Below, piece by piece: positions 15,863 through 24,957 of a stretch of 48,655 nt of DNA (position 1 is the first letter of the stretch; every line of letters begins with the position of its first letter). The stretch comes from Acidobacteriota bacterium (GTDB lineage: Bacteria; Acidobacteriota; Holophagae; Thermotomaculales; Thermotomaculaceae). Where the stretch lies: contig JAADGL010000010.1 in NCBI GenBank assembly GCA_013152385.1, positions 92,336 through 140,990 on the forward strand, in the 5' to 3' direction. The notes under the pieces are model-generated. The model was given only the letters and a program-made list of their open reading frames with translations, made no database searches and was not told where the DNA came from. Position numbers and translations under genes: made by a program.

Positions 15863-18727
15863 TCAGCCCAGAATCTTTGCGATTGCCTGTGCCAGTTCAT
15901 TCAGGGAAAAGGGCTTCTGGATAAAAGCGACCTCTTTATCCAGTACTCCGTGATGGGCGATGGCATTGGCAGTATATCCGGACATGAAGAGTACCTTTAC
16001 TTGTTCACACATTTTTGTTATTTTTTCCGCCAGCTCTTTTCCGTTCATTTCCGGCATAACCACATCGGTCAGTAATAAATCCGGCACACAACCTTTTCCC
16101 CGAAGAAATGACAGTGCTTCCATGGGCCGAGCTGCGGCGTAAACGCTGTATTCCAGCTCTTCAAGCATGGTTTTTGTCATTTCCAGAAGTCCGGCTTCGT
16201 CTTCAACCAGCAGAATCTGCCGGCCTTTGCCACGGGGAATCGGTATGTTCACATCCTCAGCTTTTTCAGTTAATTTTTCCCCGTGTTTGGGAATGTAAAT
16301 TCGAAAAGTGCTTCCCTCGTCCGGTTCACTGTAGACATTGATAAAGCCTTTATTTTGTTTCACAATGCCGTGGACAGTGGACAGGCCCAGCCCGGTACCT
16401 TTCCCCACTGCTTTTGTCGTGAAAAAAGGTTCGAAGATTTGACGGCGGGTTTTTTCATTCATTCCACAGCCGTCATCGCTGACCGCCAGCATGACATAGC
16501 TGCCGGGAATGGCTTCCGTGTGGGTTTCACAGTAGATGTGGTCGATTTCCCTGTTTTCCGTTTCAATGGTGATGGTTCCTGTTTTTGGAATGGCGTCTCT
16601 CGCATTGATACAGAGGTTGGCCAGAATCTGATCCACCTGTACCGGGTCCATCCTCACTGTCCAGAGTATGGCGGCAGGCTGCCAGATCAGGTCGATATTT
16701 TCCCCGATGAGGCGCCGGAGCATTTTCAGCATACCTTCAATTGCATCATTCAGATTCATTATTTTGGGTTGTATTGTCTGTTTCCTTGCGAATGTCAGTA
16801 GCTGGCGGGTCAGGTCTGCAGACCGGTCTCCGGCACGCATAATCGCTTCCACATTGGAGCGATTGGGGTCATCCGGTGACATTTTTGTCAGCAGCATTTC
16901 CGCCCGGCCCAGAATTACACCCAGCATATTGTTGAAATCATGGGCGACTCCCCCGGCCAAGCGTCCCACCGATTCGATTTTCTGGGCCTGGAAGAGTTGT
17001 TCTCTCAGTTTTTCCCGTTCCGCTTCCGCCTGCTTTCGTTCCGTAATGTCTTCGCAGATTCCAACACCGCCTTTTACCTCGCCGTTTTCGGAGATAACCG
17101 GCTCGAAAAACACGCGAATGGGGGTGATTTTATCCGCGGTAACGGAATGGTAGTCTCCTTCGTAAAAGCCGGCTTCTTTATTGAGAGATTTTCTGACAGC
17201 CTGTGCAACCCGCTTGTCCGGTAGATTCATCATATGTAATCCGATGAGCTGTTTTCTGGATGAGCCGATAATTTCTACGAATTTATCATTGCAGGAACTG
17301 ATGATCCCGTCGGCATCGTAATGGAAAATCCCCAGCGGGGCGTTATTGAATATCAGGCGGTATTTTTTTTCGCTTTCCCGCAGCCGTTCTTCCGCCAGTT
17401 TCCGTTCGGTGATATCTTCCACTGTCCCTTCGTAATAGATAATTTCTCCGGCATCGTCCCGGACGACTCTGCTGTTTTCGCACACCCACAATGAGGTTCC
17501 GTCTTTTCTTTTCCATGCCGATATGCAGCCTTTGACCTTGCCATACTGTTCCAGCAATTCCCTGAACTCTTTCCTCGGCGTGCCGGGTTCATAAACAGGG
17601 TCGGTTTCGAGGTTCCGTTTTTCCAGCTCATCAAAAGAAGAAAATCCAAGCATTTGAATCAGGGCGGGATTGGCCATGAGAATTCGGCCGTCCGGAGTCG
17701 TTCGATACAATCCAATACTGATGTTGTTGTAAATACTCCGGAAACTGTTGATGCTTTCCCGGAGCATGCTTTCCGCCAGTTTTTCTTCGGTAATATCCCG
17801 AACAAGTCCCTGAAAGCCCGCCGGAATGCCGGAAGGGTCTTTTATTAATGAAACAGATGCCTTGATGGTGTGTTTGATCCCGTCTTTTCCGGTAATTTCC
17901 CAATCCACACCCAGTACCGGGATGCCGGTTTGATATACTTTGTTGAAAGCCCGATACAGTTTTTCCGCATTTTCTTTGTCAGTGTAATTCCGGTAATTCA
18001 TTTTCATCAGCTCATCCTCTGAATAGCCCAGTAAACGGCACAGAGAACGGTTAAAGAAAACCAGATTTCCGGCAAGGTCTGTTTCGTAGTATCCTTCCTG
18101 CATATTTTCAAGGATATTCCGGTATCTTGCTTCACTTGAAGCAAGTTTGTGCTCGGTTATAATGTGGCGTTTTTCCATACCCAGGAGATATCCGATCAGC
18201 ACGGTTGCAGCCGGGAAAATTAACATGACCGGCAGCCAGATCTGGCGGAGAACAATAAGGCCTGCAGGCCAGGGTTGGATCAGCAGTTGACAGGCCAGCA
18301 TGATAAAGTGGACAGTAAAGCCCAAAACAAAAAGCGGGAGGATGGTGAGTTTTTCAGGATGATTTCCATAAGCCCGGCGAAAAGCCAGTCCTGTCAACGC
18401 GGAAGCGGTGATGGTTGCGATTCCTGCCCACATCCCCACGCCGCCGAGATGCGCCCGGTAAAGCCCGGCCATGGCCACGGAGATAACTGTGGCTGTTCCG
18501 CCGCCGAATAATCCCGCCAGTGCGAGGATAATGGATCTTCCGTCGTAAATAATTCCCGGAGTATAATGTATCGGAATCATCATTGCGGCAATGGCGATAC
18601 CGCCGAAAAGAAACCCGGACAGAATTTTGCCCCGGGGTGTTTCATTCATGCTGACCCGGGTCAACATGCCGTAGAGCATGCTCAGGCCCAATACCAGTGC
18701 GATGTTCTGGATGAAACTAATCAGCAT
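15863..18727 (-). CDS. Membrane hybrid histidine kinase, 5TMR-PAS-PAS-PAS-HisKA-HATPase-REC
   Basis: 954 residues. Residues 1-190 form a membrane sensor of 5TMR-LYT type (GIIYDGRSIILALAGLFGGG, then R and GG landmarks). Three PAS domains follow (about 200-320, 325-450, 455-575), each ending in a PAC-like DITERK segment. The phosphoacceptor is His596 in GGVAHDFNNML, the HisKA_4 style. The ATPase N, G1 and G2 boxes read NLCINARDAI, DDGCGM and GKGTGLGLSTVHG. A C-terminal receiver has its phosphoacceptor Asp in LLLTDVVMPEMNG (residue 888) and the KPF lysine. I chose ATG 18727 because AAGGAG sits 8 nt before it but only 2 nt before ATG 18733. It overlaps the DUF6599-type gene upstream by 11 nt. The signal is unknown. 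Confidence 0.93.
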   Translation of the reverse strand: MLISFIQNIALVLGLSMLYGMLTRVSMNETPRGKILSGFLFGGIAIAAMMIPIHYTPGIIYDGRSIILALAGLFGGGTATVISVAMAGLYRAHLGGVGMWAGIATITASALTGLAFRRAYGNHPEKLTILPLFVLGFTVHFIMLACQLLIQPWPAGLIVLRQIWLPVMLIFPAATVLIGYLLGMEKRHIITEHKLASSEARYRNILENMQEGYYETDLAGNLVFFNRSLCRLLGYSEDELMKMNYRNYTDKENAEKLYRAFNKVYQTGIPVLGVDWEITGKDGIKHTIKASVSLIKDPSGIPAGFQGLVRDITEEKLAESMLRESINSFRSIYNNISIGLYRTTPDGRILMANPALIQMLGFSSFDELEKRNLETDPVYEPGTPRKEFRELLEQYGKVKGCISAWKRKDGTSLWVCENSRVVRDDAGEIIYYEGTVEDITERKLAEERLRESEKKYRLIFNNAPLGIFHYDADGIISSCNDKFVEIIGSSRKQLIGLHMMNLPDKRVAQAVRKSLNKEAGFYEGDYHSVTADKITPIRVFFEPVISENGEVKGGVGICEDITERKQAEAEREKLREQLFQAQKIESVGRLAGGVAHDFNNMLGVILGRAEMLLTKMSPDDPNRSNVEAIMRAGDRSADLTRQLLTFARKQTIQPKIMNLNDAIEGMLKMLRRLIGENIDLIWQPAAILWTVRMDPVQVDQILANLCINARDAIPKTGTITIETENREIDHIYCETHTEAIPGSYVMLAVSDDGCGMNEKTRRQIFEPFFTTKAVGKGTGLGLSTVHGIVKQNKGFINVYSEPDEGSTFRIYIPKHGEKLTEKAEDVNIPIPRGKGRQILLVEDEAGLLEMTKTMLEELEYSVYAAARPMEALSFLRGKGCVPDLLLTDVVMPEMNGKELAEKITKMCEQVKVLFMSGYTANAIAHHGVLDKEVAFIQKPFSLNELAQAIAKILG

Positions 18728-19619
18728 GTTCATTTCTCCTTTTGTTTGGCCGGGTTGCGCGTCTTCTTGATTCAGATGGCGGAATGCTGTAAATTTTCCT
18801 TATGTCCAGTATATTGCCATGACGCTGGACAATTGCTTTTTCATTGTCATTGTTTCGGAACACGAAGCTTGTATCATTTTTTCGGCTTATTTTCATACGG
18901 GAGTTCGGGTTTTCAAGCAGTGAAATGAATACGGCCCGGCTTTTTTTCTCATCCTGGTAATTTATCCGGATCAATGTTTCTTTCCCCTTCCGAACCCTGT
19001 AGTCGGCAATAACAGCCCAGGTCTTTCCGTGCAGCCGGAGGACATCATCTTCGCCGAAAGAGAGAACCGGGCGCAGTGCCAGCGGGCCGCGTGCCAGGCG
19101 GACGGAACCTTTTATTTTTCCTTTTTCAGGGAGTGTACAGGGCCATTTCACTTTTATGTTCGGGATCTCCGCAGCCAGCTTATTTGCCAATTTCTCCATC
19201 AGAGGCAGAGATTTTCTGTTTTTGTCAAAACGATTGATAACAATAAAGCAGGCGCTTTTAACGAGTTCCAATTGAAAGGAATCACCGGAATTCCGTGGGA
19301 TAACCCCGGCAATCGGTGTTTCCGGCGCACATCTGTTAAGATAAATTCCCAGTGCGGACAGTGGACCCGCCATTTGATAGATTTCCACTGAGAACTGACT
19401 ACCTTTTCGTGATAACCGGGCAGCAGTCATTTTTTTGAAGCCGAATTCAAGAAGCAGCTCGGCTGCTCCGTCAATGTGACGGCAGAGGGTTTCGGGGGAA
19501 AAGGTTTCCCGGCTTTCAATCTGCCATCCCACAGGGGGTAAAATCAATGGAGCGGCAGTATTCCGTGCTGTCGGAATGAGCAGCAGAAAGAAATACAGCA
19601 GGAAATGGTATTTATTCAT
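18717..19619 (-). CDS. Secreted DUF6599-type protein of unknown function
   Basis: 300 residues from ATG 19619. Residues 1-22 (YHFLLYFFLLLIPTA core) form a signal peptide. The mature part contains GWQIESRETFSPETLCRHIDGAAELLLEFGF, which resembles the DUF6599 pattern (W, then a Y/HIDGxAELYLEYGF motif) known from Acidobacteriota and Planctomycetes. A second half rich in beta structure ends in a basic tail (SRRRATRPNKRRNEHAD). A GTG at 19652 would add 11 hydrophilic residues before the signal peptide and is less likely. It is the first gene of the kinase transcript, so it may help the sensor or be a periplasmic redox-linked protein; this is a guess from position only. Confidence 0.62.
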   Translation of the reverse strand: MNKYHFLLYFFLLLIPTARNTAAPLILPPVGWQIESRETFSPETLCRHIDGAAELLLEFGFKKMTAARLSRKGSQFSVEIYQMAGPLSALGIYLNRCAPETPIAGVIPRNSGDSFQLELVKSACFIVINRFDKNRKSLPLMEKLANKLAAEIPNIKVKWPCTLPEKGKIKGSVRLARGPLALRPVLSFGEDDVLRLHGKTWAVIADYRVRKGKETLIRINYQDEKKSRAVFISLLENPNSRMKISRKNDTSFVFRNNDNEKAIVQRHGNILDIRKIYSIPPSESRRRATRPNKRRNEHAD

Positions 19620-19696
19620 GTGAAATTGCCTTTTGCTGTCAATTGCCCTCACATACGCAAGTTACTTTTCCTAACTATTCTATCATATTCAACGAA

Positions 19697-19725
19697 TTTA
19701 TAATGAGAGGCGGACGTTCCGGCAA
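19697..19725 (-). promoter_or_regulatory. Sigma-70 promoter of the DUF6599-kinase pair
   Basis: On the minus strand TTGCCG (19720-19725), a 17-nt spacer and TATAAA (19697-19702) form a good promoter facing the signal-peptide gene, leaving about 70 nt of leader. Confidence 0.5.
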
Positions 19726-19761
19726 AACAGAAGAATGAGGGGGGTATGCGGCTTTCCCGTA

Positions 19762-19790
19762 TTGCGGGCAGGTGGTACTTCTGGTATTCT
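19762..19790 (+). promoter_or_regulatory. Promoter of the carboxyltransferase-purB operon
   Basis: TTGCGG (19762-19767), a 17-nt spacer ending in TGG, and TATTCT (19785-19790) make an extended -10 promoter. It is back to back with the minus-strand promoter at 19697-19725, so the 220-nt gap is a divergent control region. Confidence 0.45.
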
Positions 19791-19839
19791 TTGACTACGG
19801 TTTGAGATGAAGAAAGGGTTTTTGAATAAGGAGAGTGTG

Positions 19840-21390
19840 ATGACACTTGAAGAACGATTGAAAGAATTGGAAAAACGGAATCGGGAAGCGGAACTTGGCG
19901 GCGGTGAGGCCCGGATTGAACGTCAGCATAAAGCGGGAAAGCTGACCGCAAGAGAGCGGATTGATCTATTGATGGACAAAGGCTCTTTTGAGGAAGTGGA
20001 TCGTTTCGTGGTTCACAGATGCAATAATTTCGGTATGGAAAAGAATAAGATTGTCGGAGATGGAATCATCACCGGGTTTGGCCGGATTAACGGCAGGCTG
20101 GTGTATATTTTTGCCCAGGATTTCACTGTTTTCGGCGGGTCCCTTTCGGAGATGTACGCCAAAAAGGTCTGTAAAATCATGGATATGGCCATGAAGGTTG
20201 GTGCGCCCATCATCGGGCTGAATGACTCCGGCGGAGCCCGGATTCAGGAGGGGGTGGTATCACTGGGCGGTTACGCGGACATTTTTCTCCGGAACACATT
20301 GGCTTCAGGGGTAATTCCCCAGATTTCTGCCATTATGGGCCCCTGTGCCGGAGGGGCAGTGTATTCTCCGGCAATTACGGATTTCACGCTGATGGTGAAA
20401 GATACCTCATACATGTTTGTGACCGGCCCCGATGTCATTAAAACCGTTACCCATGAAGAAGTGACAAAAGAAGAGCTGGGGGGCGCCATGACCCATAACA
20501 GTAAGTCCGGTGTCGCTCATTTTGCGTTGGACAATGACCGGGCCTGTCTCGCGGCAATCCGGGAACTTCTGTCATTCATGCCTTCCAACAATATGGAAGA
20601 TCCACCGGTAAAAGAAACTTCAGATTCTCCGGATCGTGAAATTCCGGATTTAAACACTGTAGTGCCTGAAAATCCCAACACTCCGTACGACATCCGGAAT
20701 ATTATCCGTCCTGTATTGGACGATCAATATTTTTTTGAGGTTCACGAGCATTTTGCAAAAAATATTGTGGTGGGCTTCGGACGGCTCGGTGGAAAGCCGG
20801 TGGGAATTGTGGCCAATCAGCCTGCTTTCCTTGCCGGGGTGCTGGATATTCAGGCTTCCCGGAAAGGTGCCCGTTTTGTCCGTTTCTGCGATGCGTTCAA
20901 TATTCCGTTGATTACTTTTGAGGATGTGCCGGGTTTCCTGCCGGGGGTTAACCAGGAGCATGGCGGTATTATTATCCACGGTGCCAAGCTGCTGTTCGCA
21001 TTTTCGGAGGCGACGGTTCCGAAAATCACAATCATTACCCGGAAAGCGTATGGCGGCGCATATTGCGTGATGGCATCCAAACATATCCGTACCGATTTCA
21101 ATTTTGCTTATCCCACCGCGGAAATCGCGGTTATGGGGCCGGAGGGCGCGGTTAATATTGTGTACCGCAAAGAATTGACGGAAGCGGCGGATCCGGAAGC
21201 AAAACGGAAAGAGCTTGTGGAAAATTACAAGGAACTGTTTGCCAATCCGTATATTGCGGCGGAAATGGGATTTGTTGATGAAATTATTGCACCGTCAACC
21301 ACCCGCAGAAAACTGATTTCGACGCTGGCGTCACTTGAAAATAAGAGGGAAGGGCTGCCGCCGAAAAAACACAGTTCCATTCCGCTTTAA
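19840..21390 (+). CDS. Acyl-CoA carboxylase carboxyltransferase subunit (PccB/MmdA type)
   Basis: This 516-residue, two-crotonase-domain carboxyltransferase moves CO2 between carboxybiotin and an acyl-CoA such as propionyl-CoA or methylmalonyl-CoA. Landmarks are [21 protein letters not shown], the first oxyanion-hole loop [35 protein letters not shown], and the second-domain [37 protein letters not shown] 19840 has AAGGAG 6 nt upstream and gives the family length; ATG 19807 would add 11 residues with no ribosome site. No biotin carrier or biotin carboxylase gene is near, so the partner subunits must lie elsewhere and the choice between carboxylase and sodium-pump decarboxylase stays open. Confidence 0.92.
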   Translation: MTLEERLKELEKRNREAELGGGEARIERQHKAGKLTARERIDLLMDKGSFEEVDRFVVHRCNNFGMEKNKIVGDGIITGFGRINGRLVYIFAQDFTVFGGSLSEMYAKKVCKIMDMAMKVGAPIIGLNDSGGARIQEGVVSLGGYADIFLRNTLASGVIPQISAIMGPCAGGAVYSPAITDFTLMVKDTSYMFVTGPDVIKTVTHEEVTKEELGGAMTHNSKSGVAHFALDNDRACLAAIRELLSFMPSNNMEDPPVKETSDSPDREIPDLNTVVPENPNTPYDIRNIIRPVLDDQYFFEVHEHFAKNIVVGFGRLGGKPVGIVANQPAFLAGVLDIQASRKGARFVRFCDAFNIPLITFEDVPGFLPGVNQEHGGIIIHGAKLLFAFSEATVPKITIITRKAYGGAYCVMASKHIRTDFNFAYPTAEIAVMGPEGAVNIVYRKELTEAADPEAKRKELVENYKELFANPYIAAEMGFVDEIIAPSTTRRKLISTLASLENKREGLPPKKHSSIPL

Positions 21391-21426
21391 TGGAAACATC
21401 CAATCGGATTTTTGCCGGATAAGACA

Positions 21427-22272
21427 ATGGACCTTCATTTTTCGGTTATACCGGGGCAAACCCGGAACGCTTCCTTTATTCATCTGGATGAAGGTATCCG
21501 AAATTACACCGCACAAAACACCTTCTCTTCCCCCCTTGTGCTGTCGGCGGGTCTGCGCAAGGCGGTGAAACTCTTTTCCCGGCGGGTGGCGATTTTGAGA
21601 AGATCCGGTACAGCCGGCAGGCTGGAATTGCTGATTCTGGACGGCAGCGTTGTTATCCGGGCAAAACGGCCGGGGCCCGGAGCCGCGTACAAGTTTTTTG
21701 AACCGGATGTTTCGGTCAAAAAAATAGAAAATTTCTTAAACCGGCGGTCTTTTTTTCATTCTGCCGCCGTAAGCCTGAAAAGCGGGACATTCAATCTTAT
21801 AACCGGCCGGAACGGAGAAAAGTTCCTCCACGAGTGGTTGTCTCATCCGGCGGAAGAAGGAGAACCGTTGCCGGACGGGGTTTCATTGCGTTCTGTCAGT
21901 CCGCATTTTTATTCTTTTGGAAGCCCCCGTCTTGTCCGCGGCCGGATTCAATGTAGACACACTGTGGATTTGCCGGAATCATGGCTGTTGATTCGGACAG
22001 TGGGAGAGGGGCGGTATGAACATGAAAGGCGCAGGGTATTCTTTTCCGTCACAGACGCTTTCCTGAAAAAAGACAGTCTGATACAATCCCTGTATCCGGC
22101 CCGTGTCAGTGTGAGCGTAGATGATCTGAACCGGGGGTTTTCCGGTTGTGTTTCGGAAAAGACGGTGACGGGATCCGGCTTTATCTGCAGTAAATTCGGG
22201 GAAGAGGTGTTCGGGCGTATTGTGTCACCGGCCGTTTTGTTCACGGAAATCCCCCTGGAAGTGGAGGCATAG
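21427..22272 (+). CDS. Very small TldD/PmbA-like putative metallopeptidase
   Basis: 281 residues, not identified at first sight. Residues 121-144 (SLKSGTFNLITGRNG, then LHEWLSHPAEE) follow the TldD pattern of a glycine-bearing strand before HExxxH, here H135-E136-x3-H140. The C-terminus (TGSGFICSKFGEEVFGRIVSP) matches the GxGxCGKxGQxVPVGxGxP end of TldD, with Cys254 in the place of the third metal ligand. TldD/TldE proteins are about 450-480 residues and mature modified peptides or degrade small ones; this one is far shorter and divergent. ATG 21427 is preferred to TTG 21412. Its stop abuts the purB ATG directly, so it sits inside the carboxyltransferase-purB transcript. Confidence 0.5.
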   Translation: MDLHFSVIPGQTRNASFIHLDEGIRNYTAQNTFSSPLVLSAGLRKAVKLFSRRVAILRRSGTAGRLELLILDGSVVIRAKRPGPGAAYKFFEPDVSVKKIENFLNRRSFFHSAAVSLKSGTFNLITGRNGEKFLHEWLSHPAEEGEPLPDGVSLRSVSPHFYSFGSPRLVRGRIQCRHTVDLPESWLLIRTVGEGRYEHERRRVFFSVTDAFLKKDSLIQSLYPARVSVSVDDLNRGFSGCVSEKTVTGSGFICSKFGEEVFGRIVSPAVLFTEIPLEVEA

Positions 22273-23709
22273 ATGAATCGTGATGTTTATCAGAATCCCC
22301 TGATTACGCGCTACGCGTCCGGGGAAATGTCCCGGGTTTTTTCCGATAATTTTAAATTCCGGACATGGCGGAAGCTCTGGCTGTTGCTGGCTGAAGCCGA
22401 ACAGGAGCTTGGACTTTCCATTACCGATGAACAACTGGAAGAAATGCGGGAACATATCGAAGATATTGATTTTGAATATGCGGCAAAAAAGGAAGAGGAA
22501 CTTCGCCATGATGTTATGGCGCATATCCACGCCTTCGGCAAGGATGCCCCCGCAGCTATGTCCATTATCCACCTCGGCGCCACTTCTGCTTTCGTGGGGG
22601 ACAATACCGACCTGATTCAGGTGAAAGAGGCGCTGCATTTGATCAAAAAGCGCCTGCTGACGGTGATGAAAAATCTCCGGGAGTTTGCCTGTGAGTATAG
22701 AGAGATTCCGACTCTGGGATTCACTCACTTTCAACCGGCACAGTTGACCACGGTGGGAAAACGGGCCGCGCTCTGGCTTCAGGATTTATTGATGGACTTC
22801 AAACTGGTGGCACTGCTGGATTCCCGGATTCCGGGCCGGGGGGTGAAAGGGACAACCGGTACCCAGGCCAGTTTTCTGAAACTTTTTGACGGAGATGAAG
22901 AGAAGGTGAAGGAGCTGGATGAGCTGGTGACGGAGCGAATGGGTTTTCCCCGCGCCGTCAGCATTACGGGTCAGACCTATTCCAGAAAGATTGATGATGA
23001 CGTACTTCACGTGTTGCGGCAGATTGGGATTTCCTGTTCCAAGTTTGGAAATGATTTGCGCCTCCTTGCCCATGACAGGGAGATGGAAGAACCTTTTGAA
23101 AAGAAACAGGTGGGCTCTTCCGCCATGGCATACAAACGCAATCCCATGCGGTCGGAACGGATGACTGCCCTGTCCCGTTTTCTGATTTCACTTTCCGACA
23201 ACACGGCGTATACGGCGGCGACCCAGTGGTTTGAACGGACCCTGGACGATTCTGCCAACCGGAGGGTGGTCCTGCCCCAGGCTTTTCTCAGTACAGACGC
23301 AATTCTGCTCATCTATGCCAATATTACCGACAGCCTTGTGGTTAACCGGGAGGTTATTTCAGCCCATGTGCACGAGCAGCTTCCTTTCATGGCAACGGAA
23401 AATATTCTGATGGAAGCAGTGAAGCGGGGTGCCGACCGGCAGGAAGTTCACGAAATTATCCGGGAGTATTCCCACATGGCCACTGCGAAGTTGAAATCCG
23501 GCAGCCGGGAAAATCCCCTGATTCATTTGCTGGCGGAAGACAGCCGGGTGCCGCTGAATCTGGAAGATATTGAAAAAATTCTGAATCCGTCCGACTTTGT
23601 GGGCCGGGCGCCGAATCAGGTCAAGGAATTTCTGAACAAGGAAATTGATCCGATTCTGGATTCCTACGAGGAGCTGCTGGACGGCAGCCGGACTCATCTG
23701 TTTGTTTGA
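22273..23709 (+). CDS. purB: Adenylosuccinate lyase
   Basis: This 478-residue fumarase/aspartase-superfamily enzyme acts in purine synthesis on SAICAR and on adenylosuccinate. The superfamily signature SSAMAYKRNPMRSE carries the mobile catalytic serine loop. HDVMAHIHAF and LGATSAFVGDNTDL are the other two conserved regions, and the GFTHFQPAQLTTVGKRAALW histidine is present. The sequence is of the longer type resembling animal ADSL rather than the 430-residue Bacillus form. The ATG begins directly after the TAG of the TldD-like gene, so translation is probably coupled. Confidence 0.94.
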   Translation: MNRDVYQNPLITRYASGEMSRVFSDNFKFRTWRKLWLLLAEAEQELGLSITDEQLEEMREHIEDIDFEYAAKKEEELRHDVMAHIHAFGKDAPAAMSIIHLGATSAFVGDNTDLIQVKEALHLIKKRLLTVMKNLREFACEYREIPTLGFTHFQPAQLTTVGKRAALWLQDLLMDFKLVALLDSRIPGRGVKGTTGTQASFLKLFDGDEEKVKELDELVTERMGFPRAVSITGQTYSRKIDDDVLHVLRQIGISCSKFGNDLRLLAHDREMEEPFEKKQVGSSAMAYKRNPMRSERMTALSRFLISLSDNTAYTAATQWFERTLDDSANRRVVLPQAFLSTDAILLIYANITDSLVVNREVISAHVHEQLPFMATENILMEAVKRGADRQEVHEIIREYSHMATAKLKSGSRENPLIHLLAEDSRVPLNLEDIEKILNPSDFVGRAPNQVKEFLNKEIDPILDSYEELLDGSRTHLFV

Positions 23710-23748
23710 GACCGGCTGTTTTTATCTTTCTTTAAAAGGGGCGTGTCC

Positions 23749-24957
23749 GTGTTCTGGATATTGACCGTCTATCTGGCGGTTCTGACACTCTATTCCATCA
23801 GCTTTATCTCCCGTTCCCGGACGGCGGCCGGTTTTTTCGTGTCCGGGCGGCAGCTCGGCCCTGTCACGCTGTCGCTGACCATTGCCGCCACCACAATCGG
23901 CGGTTCCGCCATTGTGGTCACCTGGACGCTGATTCGCCGCTATGGCGCATGGGGGATCATGCCGGACATTGCCGGTGGGGCGGGGTTGTGCCTTCTGGGC
24001 CTATGGCTGGCAGCCAGGGTCCGCCGGTCGAAAAAGCTTACCCTTCCCGGGCTTTTGGATTCCCGTTTTCCGCCGTACCTTGTGAGACTGCTGGCCATTG
24101 CCATTGTGTCGGCCCAGATTGCATGGCTGGCACTTTCTTTTGGTTCTCTGCGGATTGTTGCCGGCCTCACCGCCCGGGAGCTCATTGTAATCTGTTTTTT
24201 CACCTGGGTGTATTCCTTCATCGGCGGGCAGTGGAGTGTTTCCCGTACCGATGTTCTGCAGTTTGCCATTCTCGGCGGCGGGTTTCTCTTTGCGGTTTTC
24301 ACCGGTGGAAAGTTTTGTGTTCTTCCTGCGGGGGAGCTGGGATTGCCCCTTTTCTATCTTGCGGCGCTGATGTTTTTTTCTCACCTCATCGGGCCGGACG
24401 TGTTTTCAAAAATTTTCAGTGCGAAAAATGAAGTGGTGGCAAAGCGGGGCGCAGTGGCAGCAGGAATTCTGAAAATACTGTTTTCCCTGCTGCTGCTGGC
24501 GGCGTTTTCCGCCGGCCTTTCCATAAAAAAACTGAATCTCATCCTCTTTCTTGCGGTGGCTTCCGCAATTCTTTCTTCTGTGGACAGCGTTTTTATCTCT
24601 GCCACAGCTATACTGGAACGGGATATTTTAAAATTGAAGCATCACCGTTTTACCCCCCGTCTGGTGGGAATCCTGCTTCTGGCAGTGTCCCTTGCCTTTG
24701 CCCTTTCCGGCACGGGAATTGTAAAAATTCTGGCTTCCGGCTATACAATTTTCCTGATTTTCCTGTTTTTCCCCACACTGTCGGTTATTCTGAGGGGCCA
24801 GGCGGGGAAAATGACAGTCTGGTTCCCCGTATTGACTTTTTTTGCCGTCTGGGCTCCGCTGGGCCGGCCGGCGGCTTTTTTCGCGGCATTTGCCGCAGGA
24901 GGTGTTGCACTTGCCGCTGAAAACAATTGCAGCCAAAAAACAGATACCTCTCGGTAA
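23749..24957 (+). CDS. Short sodium:solute symporter (SSS) family transporter
   Basis: 402 residues with about 11 membrane helices. The N-terminal SRTAAGFFVSGRQLGPVTLSLTIAATTIGGSAIV matches SSS transporters (GR-x-LG...TIGGS), and QWSVSRTDVLQFAILGGG is their usual loop before helix six. HLIGPDVFSKIFSAK corresponds to the conserved P-D-x-x-x-R/K-x-x-A region. It is shorter than the 480-550 residues usual for the family, ending soon after the eleventh helix. GTG 23749 lies 7 nt after AAAAGGGG; GTG 23743 is too close to it. Its end overlaps the pseudouridine synthase gene by 47 nt. The substrate is unknown. Confidence 0.8.
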   Translation: MFWILTVYLAVLTLYSISFISRSRTAAGFFVSGRQLGPVTLSLTIAATTIGGSAIVVTWTLIRRYGAWGIMPDIAGGAGLCLLGLWLAARVRRSKKLTLPGLLDSRFPPYLVRLLAIAIVSAQIAWLALSFGSLRIVAGLTARELIVICFFTWVYSFIGGQWSVSRTDVLQFAILGGGFLFAVFTGGKFCVLPAGELGLPLFYLAALMFFSHLIGPDVFSKIFSAKNEVVAKRGAVAAGILKILFSLLLLAAFSAGLSIKKLNLILFLAVASAILSSVDSVFISATAILERDILKLKHHRFTPRLVGILLLAVSLAFALSGTGIVKILASGYTIFLIFLFFPTLSVILRGQAGKMTVWFPVLTFFAVWAPLGRPAAFFAAFAAGGVALAAENNCSQKTDTSR

